48,964 nucleotides of DNA from Streptomyces sp. OfavH-34-F (GTDB lineage Bacteria; Actinomycetota; Actinomycetes; Streptomycetales; Streptomycetaceae). The notes beneath the pieces were generated by a model, which worked only from the letters and a program-made list of their open reading frames with translations, was not told the DNA's origin and ran no database searches. The DNA lies in NCBI RefSeq assembly GCF_022347745.1, contig NZ_JAKRGC010000017.1:1-48964 (forward strand), given 5' to 3'. Positions within the stretch are counted from its first letter, which is position 1. Every line of letters begins with the position of its first letter. Below are positions 6,574 through 15,698 of the stretch, piece after piece. Position numbers and translations under genes: made by a program.

Positions 6574-8219
6574 CGATCCAACGGCAGCGGGACAGCGCCG
6601 CGGCTACGGTGCTGGTCCTGGACGACAACGAGACGAACCGCTACATCATCGGCAGCTGGCTGCGCCGGGCCGGCCACACCGTCGTGGAGGCCGCCGACGG
6701 CACCGAGGGCCTCGCGCTGCTCGCCGCGGCCCCCGAGGGCGCCCTGCCCGAACTCGCCGTGGTGGACGTCAAGCTGCCCGACATGAGCGGTTTCGAGGTC
6801 TGCGAGCAGATCAAGGCCGACCCCCGCACCGCCTCGCTGCCCGTGATCCACGTCTCGGCCACCGCGATCGAGCTGAGCGACCGGACCCAGGGCCTGCACC
6901 GGGGCGCCGACGCCTATCTCACCGAACCGATCGCCCCCGACGAGCTGCTGGCCACGGTCACCGCGGCGCTGCGCTACGCCCGCGCCCGGCGCCGCGCCGA
7001 GCGGCTGGCCGCCCGCGTGGCCGCCCTGAACAGCAGCACCATGGCCGTCTACGCGGCGAAGGACGGGGAGACGTTCACCGCCGCGGCGGCGGCCGGTGCC
7101 GCGGCCCTGACGGAGTCGCCCGCCGTCGTGGTCGGCCTCAGCCCCGACAACCACACGCTGCACCTGGCCACCGCCCCGAGCGGCACGCCCGCCCGCTCCG
7201 GCGGCCCCGCGACGTCCCACACGGTCCCGCCGGAGGACGGACTGCTGGAGCTGCTGGCCGACAAGGCCCTCGGCGACCGGACCGGGACGGAGACCGCGGT
7301 CCTGCCGGGCGCCGACTGGCGGGAACTCACCCGCCGGCACGACGGGCTCGCGGACGTGTTCTCCGGGGACGTCGCCCTCACCCTCGCCCGGACCAAGCGG
7401 GGCCGGCCCCCGGTGGCGTTCGCCGTCCGCGCCGACACCCTCACCGGCGCCGACGACCGTGAACTGCTCTCGCAGCTCGCCCAGGCGTGCGCGCTGGCCC
7501 TCGAAGCCCTGCGCACCCGCATCGAGGAGCACGCCCTCGTCCTCACCCTCCAGCGCTCCTTCCTGCCCGACCGGCTGCCCGAGGTGCCCGGCGTCGGCAT
7601 GGCCGTGCGCTACGAACCGGCGGCCGACGACGCCGAGATCGGCGGCGACTTCTACGAGGCCATCCAGACCCCGGACGGCCTGCTGCTCGCCATCGGGGAC
7701 GTGGCGGGACACTCGCTCCAGGCCGCCATGATCATGGGCGAGGTGCGGCACGCCCTGCGCGCGTATGCCATCGAGGGCCACGACCCGCAGTCCCTGCTGA
7801 AGAACCTCGACGGACTGCTGGTCCGGGTACGCCCCTCGACCACGGTCACCGTCTGCCTCGTCCTGGTCGAGCCGGGCGCGCGCCGCATCCAGGTGGCCAA
7901 CGCCGGACACATCCCGCCGCTGCTCCGGTACCCGGACGGCACCACGCGCTACCTCACCGAGCACGGCCCCCTCCTGGGGCTCAACCTCCCGCACCCGCCG
8001 CCCGTCGCCCACGACGTACCGGAGGGCGCCACCCTGCTGCTCCTCACCGACGGCCTGATCGAGGTTCCCGGCGAGAACCTCGACGAGAGCATGCGGAAGC
8101 TGGACGACACCCTCGCCCGGACCCCGGCCGGCATCGAGGAACTCTGCGACCGGCTGCTGGCGACCTTCGGCACGGGGAAGACCGACGACATCGCGCTGCT
8201 CGCCGCCCGCCTCGGCTGA
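6570..8219 (+). CDS. response regulator with SpoIIE-type PP2C phosphatase output
   Basis: A 549-residue protein: receiver (about 12-130), a linker and GAF-like region (about 150-320) and a SpoIIE phosphatase (about 335-545). The receiver keeps the acidic pocket (D18, D19), the acceptor D66 in VVDVKLPDMSG and S96 in HVSATA, but the usual lysine is a glutamate (E119 in YLTEPIAPDEL). The phosphatase has EIGGDFYEA, IGDVAGHSLQAA and LLLTDGLIEVPG with the aspartates that bind metal, and a final DDIALLAARLG. Probable role: phosphorylation by the hybrid kinase encoded upstream switches on dephosphorylation of an anti-anti-sigma or STAS target. It is last in the six-gene operon; ATG 6570 overlaps the kinase stop by ATGA, and a strong hairpin follows. 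Confidence 0.92.
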   Translation: MTIQRQRDSAAATVLVLDDNETNRYIIGSWLRRAGHTVVEAADGTEGLALLAAAPEGALPELAVVDVKLPDMSGFEVCEQIKADPRTASLPVIHVSATAIELSDRTQGLHRGADAYLTEPIAPDELLATVTAALRYARARRRAERLAARVAALNSSTMAVYAAKDGETFTAAAAAGAAALTESPAVVVGLSPDNHTLHLATAPSGTPARSGGPATSHTVPPEDGLLELLADKALGDRTGTETAVLPGADWRELTRRHDGLADVFSGDVALTLARTKRGRPPVAFAVRADTLTGADDRELLSQLAQACALALEALRTRIEEHALVLTLQRSFLPDRLPEVPGVGMAVRYEPAADDAEIGGDFYEAIQTPDGLLLAIGDVAGHSLQAAMIMGEVRHALRAYAIEGHDPQSLLKNLDGLLVRVRPSTTVTVCLVLVEPGARRIQVANAGHIPPLLRYPDGTTRYLTEHGPLLGLNLPHPPPVAHDVPEGATLLLLTDGLIEVPGENLDESMRKLDDTLARTPAGIEELCDRLLATFGTGKTDDIALLAARLG

Positions 8220-8234
8220 ACCGGCCGCGACGCA

Positions 8235-8270
8235 CCGAGGGGGCGCCCCGTCACCGGGGCGCCCCCTCGG
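8235..8270. terminator. bidirectional hairpin terminator
   Basis: A perfect 16-bp stem (8235-8250 with 8255-8270) with a TCAC loop lies between the end of the signalling operon and the convergent aminopeptidase gene. It is symmetric and can serve both strands, as usual for Streptomyces terminators without T-runs. Confidence 0.9.
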
Positions 8271-8288
8271 GCGTACGTCCTGGGCCGG

Positions 8289-10865
8289 TTACGCGGTCGC
8301 GGCCGCCGCGTCCGCCTCCCGCGCCCGCAGCGCGCGCTCCACGCCCGAGCGGGACTCGGAGATCAGCCGGCGCAGCCCCGCGCCCGGCTCGGCCGCCGCC
8401 AGCCAGGCGTCCGTCGCGTCCAGGGTCTCCTGCGAGACCTGGAGCGCCGGGTACAGGCCGACGGCGACCTGCTGGGCCATCTCGTGGCTCCGCGAGTCCC
8501 AGACGCCCTTCACCGAGGCGAAGAACTTCTCCGCGTACGGGGCGAGCAGCTCATGCTGGTCCGTCTGCACGAAGCCCGCGATGACCGCCTCCTGGAGGGA
8601 GTTCGGCAGCTTGTCGGACTCCACGACCGACGCCCACGCCTCGGCCTTCGCCTCCTCGGTGGGCCGCGCCGCGCGGGCGGCTGCCGCGTGGCGCTCGCCC
8701 GCCGCCGTCCGGTCCCGCGCGTACTCGGCGTCGATCTCCTCCTCGTCGACCAGCCCGGTGGCCGCGAGCCGCTGCACGAACGCCCAGCGCAGCTCGGTGT
8801 CCACGGTCAGGCCCTCGATCGCCTCGGCGCCGTCGAGCAGCGCGCGCAGCAGGTCCAGCTGCTGCGGGGTGCGGGCGGTGGCCGCGAAGGCGCGCGCCCA
8901 GGCCAGCTGGTGGTCGCTGCCCGGCTCCGCCGCGCGCAGGTGCGCGAGCGTCGCCTCGGTCCACTGCGTCAGCCCCGCCTCGCGCCACTCCGGTGCCGCG
9001 TACAGGTCGATCGCCGTCTTGACCTGGCGGTGCAGCGACTGCACCACACCGATGTCCGACTCCTTGCCGATCCCGGCCAGCACCAGCGCCAGGTAGTCGC
9101 GGGCGGCCAGCTCGCCGTCCCGCGTCATGTCCCAGGCCGACGCCCAGCACAGGGCGCGCGGCAGCGACTCGGTGAAGTCGCCCAGGTGCTCCGTGACGAC
9201 CCGCAGCGACTCCTCGTCCAGGCGGACCTTCGCGTACGACAGGTCGTCGTCGTTGAGCAGGACGACCGCCGGGCGCGCGGTGCCGGCCGGGAACGGCACG
9301 GCGGTGCGCTCGCCGTCCACGTCCAGCTCGATCCGGTTCGTCCGCACGAGCCGGCCGTCGCCGTCGAGGTCGTAGCAGCCGATCGCGATCCGGTGCGGGC
9401 GCAGCGTCGGCTCGCCCTTGGCGCCGGCGGGCAGCGCGGGCGCCTCCTGGAGCACGTGGAACGAGGTGACGTGACCGTTCCCGTCGGTCTCGATCTCCGG
9501 GCGCAGGATGTTGATGCCGGCCGTCTCCAGCCACGCCTTCGACCAGGTCTTCAGGTCGCGGCCGGAGGTCTCCTCCAGCGCGCCCAGCAGGTCGGCCAGC
9601 CGGGTGTTGCCGAAGGCGTGCGCCTTGAAGTACGCCTGCACGCCCTTGAAGAACTCGTCCATGCCGACGTACGCCACGAGCTGCTTCAGGACGGAGGCGC
9701 CCTTGGCGTACGTGATGCCGTCGAAGTTGACCAGGACGTCGTCCAGGTCGCGGATGTCCGCCATGATCGGGTGCGTCGAGGGAAGCTGGTCCTGCCGGTA
9801 GGCCCAGGTCTTCATGGAGTTGGCGAACGTGGTCCACGAGTGCGGCCAGCCCGAGCCCTCGGCGTACGCCAGGCAGGCGATCGAGGTGTAGGTGGCGAAC
9901 GACTCGTTCAGCCAGAGGTCGTTCCACCACTCCATCGTGACGAGGTCGCCGAACCACATGTGGGCCAGCTCGTGCAGGACGGTCTCGGCGCGCGTCTCGT
10001 ACGCCGCGTCGGTCACCTTGGACCGGAACACGTACTGGTCGCGGATGGTGACCGCGCCCGCGTTCTCCATCGCGCCCGCGTTGAACTCGGGGACGAAGAG
10101 CTGGTCGTACTTGGCGAACGGGTAGGCGTAGTCGAACTTCTCCTGGAACCAGTCGAAGCCCATCCGGGTCACGTCGAAGATCGCGTCCGCGTCCAGGAAC
10201 TCGGCCAGCGACGGCCGGCAGTAGATGCCCAGCGGAACGGTCCGGCCGTCCTTCTCGTAGCTGCTGTGCACCGAGTGGTACGGGCCGGCGATCAGCGCGG
10301 TGATGTACGTGGAGATGCGCGGGGTGGGCTCGAAGGACCAGACGTCGTCCTTCGGCTCCGGCGTCGGCGAGTTGGAGATCACGGTCCAGCCGGCCGGGGC
10401 CTTCACGGTGAACCGGAAGGTGGCCTTCAGGTCCGGCTGCTCGAAGCTCGCGAAGACGCGGCGCGCGTCCGGCACCTCGAACTGGGTGTAGAGGTACGCC
10501 TGCTCGTCGACCGGGTCGACGAAGCGGTGCAGGCCCTCGCCCGTGTTGGTGTACGCGCAGTCGGCGACGACCTTCAGCTCGTTGGCACCGGCCTGCAGGT
10601 GGGGCAGGGTGATCCGGGAGTCGCGGAACACCGCCGCGACGTCCAGCGCCCTGCCGTTCAGCTCGACCTCGTGCACCGCGGGGGCGACCAGGTCGATGAA
10701 GGTCTCCGCACCGGCTTCGGCGGAGTCGAAACGCACGACGGTGACGGACCGGTAGGTCCCGCCCTCCTGCGCTCCGGAGAGGTCGAGATCGATCTCGTAC
10801 GCGTCCACGGTCAGCAGGCGCGCCCGCTCCTGTGCCTCTTCGCGGGTCAGATTCGTGCCAGGCAC
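8289..10865 (-). CDS. pepN: aminopeptidase N, M1 family zinc metallopeptidase (first copy)
   Basis: Removes N-terminal residues from peptides, the last step of cytosolic protein turnover after ClpP or other proteases. The 858-residue protein has the exopeptidase motif GAMEN at 264-268, the zinc site H298-E-L-A-H302 with the third ligand E321 (WLNESFA), and the ERAP1-like helical C-terminal half, which is standard for actinobacterial PepN. No signal peptide. GTG 10865 is preferred: AAGGAG sits eight bases upstream and the N-terminus (PGTNLTREEAQERA) matches the second copy at 15699-18290 (PGENLSRDEARERA). Minus strand, in line with asd, but a strong terminator between them argues for its own promoter. 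Confidence 0.95.
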   Translation of the reverse strand: MPGTNLTREEAQERARLLTVDAYEIDLDLSGAQEGGTYRSVTVVRFDSAEAGAETFIDLVAPAVHEVELNGRALDVAAVFRDSRITLPHLQAGANELKVVADCAYTNTGEGLHRFVDPVDEQAYLYTQFEVPDARRVFASFEQPDLKATFRFTVKAPAGWTVISNSPTPEPKDDVWSFEPTPRISTYITALIAGPYHSVHSSYEKDGRTVPLGIYCRPSLAEFLDADAIFDVTRMGFDWFQEKFDYAYPFAKYDQLFVPEFNAGAMENAGAVTIRDQYVFRSKVTDAAYETRAETVLHELAHMWFGDLVTMEWWNDLWLNESFATYTSIACLAYAEGSGWPHSWTTFANSMKTWAYRQDQLPSTHPIMADIRDLDDVLVNFDGITYAKGASVLKQLVAYVGMDEFFKGVQAYFKAHAFGNTRLADLLGALEETSGRDLKTWSKAWLETAGINILRPEIETDGNGHVTSFHVLQEAPALPAGAKGEPTLRPHRIAIGCYDLDGDGRLVRTNRIELDVDGERTAVPFPAGTARPAVVLLNDDDLSYAKVRLDEESLRVVTEHLGDFTESLPRALCWASAWDMTRDGELAARDYLALVLAGIGKESDIGVVQSLHRQVKTAIDLYAAPEWREAGLTQWTEATLAHLRAAEPGSDHQLAWARAFAATARTPQQLDLLRALLDGAEAIEGLTVDTELRWAFVQRLAATGLVDEEEIDAEYARDRTAAGERHAAAARAARPTEEAKAEAWASVVESDKLPNSLQEAVIAGFVQTDQHELLAPYAEKFFASVKGVWDSRSHEMAQQVAVGLYPALQVSQETLDATDAWLAAAEPGAGLRRLISESRSGVERALRAREADAAAATA

Positions 10866-10929
10866 GCGGTCATCTCCTTGCTCTGTGATGTTTCCGGCCA
10901 TCCTTCCACGAGCCGCCGCGCATACACCA

Positions 10930-10967
10930 AGCGCCGGGCGGGCCGGAAATCCGGCCCGCCCGGCGCT
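10930..10967 (-). terminator. terminator downstream of asd
   Basis: A perfect 17-bp stem (10930-10946 with 10951-10967) with an AAAT loop (plus-strand reading) lies 15 bases past the asd stop on the minus strand. It separates asd from pepN, whose promoter must lie in the short space left. Confidence 0.88.
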
Positions 10968-10981
10968 CGGGGACGATCGGT

Positions 10982-12190
<1,209 letters not shown>

Positions 12191-15100
12191 CTACGGGGTG
12201 ACCTTCTGGATCACCACGCTGCCGGTGCCCGCCGCGGTGCCGCGCGCGTTCACCAGGCTGACCTCACCGAAGAACTGCCGGCCCTCGGGGGCCGCGCCGG
12301 CCACCCGCACCTCGGCGCCGACCTCGGCGGACTCGCCGGCGGCCAGGTTCACGGCCTTGGACTCGTCCACGGAGATGGTGCCGAGCGACGCCGAGTAGTA
12401 GACGTCGCGGTAGTCGTACTCGGTGGTGCCGGCCGGCACGTCGTAGCCGTCGATCAGCACCGTGTACGTGCCGGCGGCCGGCTTCAGCAGGCTGACCGAC
12501 TCCTCGGAACCGGCCGTGGTGGAGGCGCCCACCTCGACGGAACCCTTGTACACGTACAGGTCGAGGTCGGCGTTGGCGTCGGAGGTGCCGCCGATGGCGA
12601 CGTCCAGCTTCTCGACGCCCGCACCGATGGTGACCTCCTTGACGTACGTGCCACCGGTGGAGATCGACGGGCGCTCCACGTCGGCCGAGCCCAGCGAGCC
12701 GCCCTTGAGCCGCGCCTCCAGGGGCCCCGCGTTGTTGGTGACCGTCCAGTCGACCGCGGCCGGGGTGCCGATCTTCGCCTCGGCGAGGGTCTGCACCGCC
12801 GGGTCGAAGGTCGCGCCGAGCAGCGCCACGTTCAGCCGGTACGGGTTGTCCAGCAGCGGCGAGGTGCGCCGGGCCTCGACCTCGATCTCCCAGACGCCGG
12901 GCTGCGGGTCGGCGTAGGAACGCGCGTCCGGGCGGCAGGTGTTGGCCGGGTTCTCGTAGTTCGGGTAGCAGAACGGCGTGCTGCTGTCCTCCATCTGCAC
13001 CCCGTACGGGTGGATGGAGATGAAGCGGGTCTGGCTGCCCGAGCGCAGGGCGCCCAGCGAGACCTCGAGGGTCCTGGCCCCCTCCGGCACGGTCACGAAG
13101 TACGACGTGGTGCTGTTGCGCTGCACCGTGCCGGACGCCGTGTACGCGTAGGACGGCTTCGCCAGCTCCTTGGAGACGACGACCGTGGTGAGGATCTGCT
13201 GGTCGGTGCCGGCGGTCTTCCTGTCGTCGAGCTGGAGGATCGCGCTGTGCACGCCCGCGGTGCGCGGCTTCGCCTGGACCTTGACGGTGACCGGCTTGCC
13301 GAGCGGCAGCGAGACCTTCTTGGGGCCGACGATCTTGAAGGTGCCGTCGCCGTACTTCCAGGAGAGCGTGTGCGCGACGTTGCGGTCGGGGCCCGTGGTG
13401 CGGGTGACCGTCACGTCGTACGTCTTCTTCTGGCCCGCCTTCAGGCCGCCCTCGCGGTCGTAGAGGCCGGTGCCGAAGCCCGGCGTCTTCAGCGCGAAGT
13501 CGATCGCGGTGTCCACCGGCGCCTTGACGGTGTACTCGTGCGCCGGGGTGCCCTTGCGGGAGATCAGCTTCCAGGCGTCCACGATGTCGATCAGACCGGC
13601 GCCCTGGGCGTGCGCGGGCACTCCCTTGATCTTGGTGGCGGTGCTGGTCAGCGCGGTGCGCAGGTCGGCCGGGGGCAGCTCCAGGTGCTTCTGCTTCGCG
13701 GCGGACAGCAGCAGCGCGGCGGCGCCGGCGGCCTGCGGGGAGGCCATCGACGTGCCCTGGAGCATCGAGTAGCCGGCGGGCAGCGAGTAGCCCGCCTCCT
13801 TGACCGGGCCGCCGGGCAGCCAGGTCTGCGTCGTGTTGATCGCCGCGCCGGGGGCGGTCAGGGTCGGCGCGAACCCGCCGTCCTCACGCGGACCGCGCGA
13901 GGAGAACGGCATCATGTCGTACTTCTTGGTGACGCCGGAGCCGTAGTTGGCGGCCCAGGTCTCCTTGGAGATGGACGCGCCGACGGAGATGACGTGGTCG
14001 GCGAGGCCGGGGTCGCCGATGGTGTTGACGCCGGGGCCGTCGTTGCCGGCCGAGATGACCAGCTGGACGCCGTAGATGTCCACGAGCCGCTTGTACAGCT
14101 CGGCGCGGGCGTTGTTGCCGTCGTTCAGCGGCGGCAGACCGCCGATCGACATGTTGACGATGTCCACGCCGCGGTTCACGACGAGGTCGATCATGCCCTC
14201 GGTGAGCGCGATGTTGGTGCAGCCGCCGGACCAGGTGCAGGCACGCGAGGAGACGATCTTCGCGCCGGGCGCGGCCCCGTCCATCGCGCCGCCGAACAGG
14301 CCGTTGGCGGCGGTGATGCCCGCGACGTGCGTGCCGTGCTCGGACTCGATGACGCCGATGGAGACGTAGTCGGCGGTGTCGCCCGCCGCGTTGTAGACGA
14401 CGTCCTCGCGGTTCTCGACGACGAACGGGACGCGCTCGGCGACGTCGGTGCGCGGGTCGTCCTCGCCGAAGTAGGAGACCTGGTGCTTCTCCTTGTAGGG
14501 CTTGAGCGCGGTGTCGTCGCGGAAGTCCGCGTTGTCGTTCAGGTCGACGCGCGAGGTGCCGGTGACCGGGTCGTAGAGGACGGCCCAGGTGTCGGTGGTG
14601 TCGCCGTCGCGGTTCAGGTCGCCCGCCATGTCGCCGCCCTTGGTGGCGGCCTCGGCGAACACGCTGATCCGGTACGAACCCTTGGGTGCGTTGTAGGTGC
14701 GCCCCTTGTAGGTGAACACCGGGCCGGAGACGGCGTCCGTCATCCGCAGCCAGGTGCCGTCGCCGTCGCTGACCGGGTCGGTGGCGGTGACCCAGTCGAC
14801 GATCTTGCGCTCACCGGTGGTGGTCTTCTGCAGCGCCGGGTGGGCGACGTCCACGCCCGAGTCCAGCACGCCGATGGTGATTCCGCGGCCGTCCGCCTCG
14901 GGGTGCTGCCGCACGAAGTCGACCGCGCCCGTCTCGAAGGACGGGTTGTACGGGTTCTTCGCCGGGGTCTTCCGGCCCGGCGCCGGGTAGCTGCCGGTGG
15001 CCTTGGTCCGCGCCTTGGAGCCGGTGGCCCGGTCGGCCGCGGGCGTCGGGTCGTCGAGCACGATCTCCTGCTTGAGATCGATGCCGTGGACGGAGCTGAG

Positions 15101-15493
15101 CTTCGACGCCGCCTTGATGGTGGCTTCGGCGGCGGAGGTCGGTACGGTCGCCCGGACGTAGCCGAGCTTGTCGTAGGCACGCCCCAGCACGGAGCCCTTG
15201 ACGGCGTCCAGCTGCTCGGTGACCTGCTCGGTCGCGCCGGGGGCGGTCGCGACCATCATGGTGATGTTCTTCTCGCCCTTGGCCTTGGCCTTGGTCAGGA
15301 CCTCGGCGTCGGCGGTGCCGAGCTTGTCCGCGGGAGCGGTGTCGGCCGCCTTGACGGGTGAGCCGGCCGGGTCGTCGGCGGCGAGGGCGGGGGCCATGCC
15401 GGAGGCGGCCAGCGCGGCCGCCAGACCGGCGACGGCCGCCGCTCGGGCCGCTCGTCTCGCGCCGGATATGGAACCGGGGGATTCGGAGGTCAT
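12191..15493 (-). CDS. secreted subtilisin-like serine protease (S8 family), large
   Basis: An 1100-residue exported protease. A Sec-type signal peptide is clear: RR near residue 12, an Ala/Leu-rich core and a likely AxA cleavage site (APALAA) near residue 40. A propeptide follows (to about 200), then the catalytic domain with D211 (VLDSGVDVAHP), H386 (EHGTHVAG) and S582 (GTSMASP), so the triad is intact. The roughly 500-residue remainder is beta-rich and resembles the C-terminal extensions of other Streptomyces subtilases, with a pre-peptidase C-terminal-like segment (DANADLDLYVYKG). The first of two ATGs (15499) is only two codons upstream; ATG 15493 has better spacing to CAGGG. Probably feeds on extracellular protein; its products would suit the flanking aminopeptidases. 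Confidence 0.93.
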   Translation of the reverse strand: MTSESPGSISGARRAARAAAVAGLAAALAASGMAPALAADDPAGSPVKAADTAPADKLGTADAEVLTKAKAKGEKNITMMVATAPGATEQVTEQLDAVKGSVLGRAYDKLGYVRATVPTSAAEATIKAASKLSSVHGIDLKQEIVLDDPTPAADRATGSKARTKATGSYPAPGRKTPAKNPYNPSFETGAVDFVRQHPEADGRGITIGVLDSGVDVAHPALQKTTTGERKIVDWVTATDPVSDGDGTWLRMTDAVSGPVFTYKGRTYNAPKGSYRISVFAEAATKGGDMAGDLNRDGDTTDTWAVLYDPVTGTSRVDLNDNADFRDDTALKPYKEKHQVSYFGEDDPRTDVAERVPFVVENREDVVYNAAGDTADYVSIGVIESEHGTHVAGITAANGLFGGAMDGAAPGAKIVSSRACTWSGGCTNIALTEGMIDLVVNRGVDIVNMSIGGLPPLNDGNNARAELYKRLVDIYGVQLVISAGNDGPGVNTIGDPGLADHVISVGASISKETWAANYGSGVTKKYDMMPFSSRGPREDGGFAPTLTAPGAAINTTQTWLPGGPVKEAGYSLPAGYSMLQGTSMASPQAAGAAALLLSAAKQKHLELPPADLRTALTSTATKIKGVPAHAQGAGLIDIVDAWKLISRKGTPAHEYTVKAPVDTAIDFALKTPGFGTGLYDREGGLKAGQKKTYDVTVTRTTGPDRNVAHTLSWKYGDGTFKIVGPKKVSLPLGKPVTVKVQAKPRTAGVHSAILQLDDRKTAGTDQQILTTVVVSKELAKPSYAYTASGTVQRNSTTSYFVTVPEGARTLEVSLGALRSGSQTRFISIHPYGVQMEDSSTPFCYPNYENPANTCRPDARSYADPQPGVWEIEVEARRTSPLLDNPYRLNVALLGATFDPAVQTLAEAKIGTPAAVDWTVTNNAGPLEARLKGGSLGSADVERPSISTGGTYVKEVTIGAGVEKLDVAIGGTSDANADLDLYVYKGSVEVGASTTAGSEESVSLLKPAAGTYTVLIDGYDVPAGTTEYDYRDVYYSASLGTISVDESKAVNLAAGESAEVGAEVRVAGAAPEGRQFFGEVSLVNARGTAAGTGSVVIQKVTP

Positions 15494-15640
15494 CAGCATC
15501 CCTGTTATGTGAAAGAGAGAGTCCGGAAATCGGTACCGGTGACCGCTCACCCTTTCGCAAATGACAGGGGTTTGTGGAGAGTTGTGAGGGACTTGTTGAG
15601 TACATGGCGTAATCCCGCCACTGGTGCCGAAGCGTCAGCA

Positions 15641-15685
15641 GGGACGAACGGGCCGATACGCGACGCGTACCGGCCCGCCCGTCCC
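15641..15685 (-). terminator. terminator downstream of the second aminopeptidase N
   Basis: Inverted repeat with inner arms CGGGCC(G)ATACGC / GCGTACCGGCCCG around GAC; the single mismatch becomes a G-U pair only in minus-strand RNA, and outer GGGACG/CCGTCCC extend it. This strand bias points to the minus-strand gene that ends at 15699. Confidence 0.7.
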
Positions 15686-15698
15686 GCCCCTGACCTGC

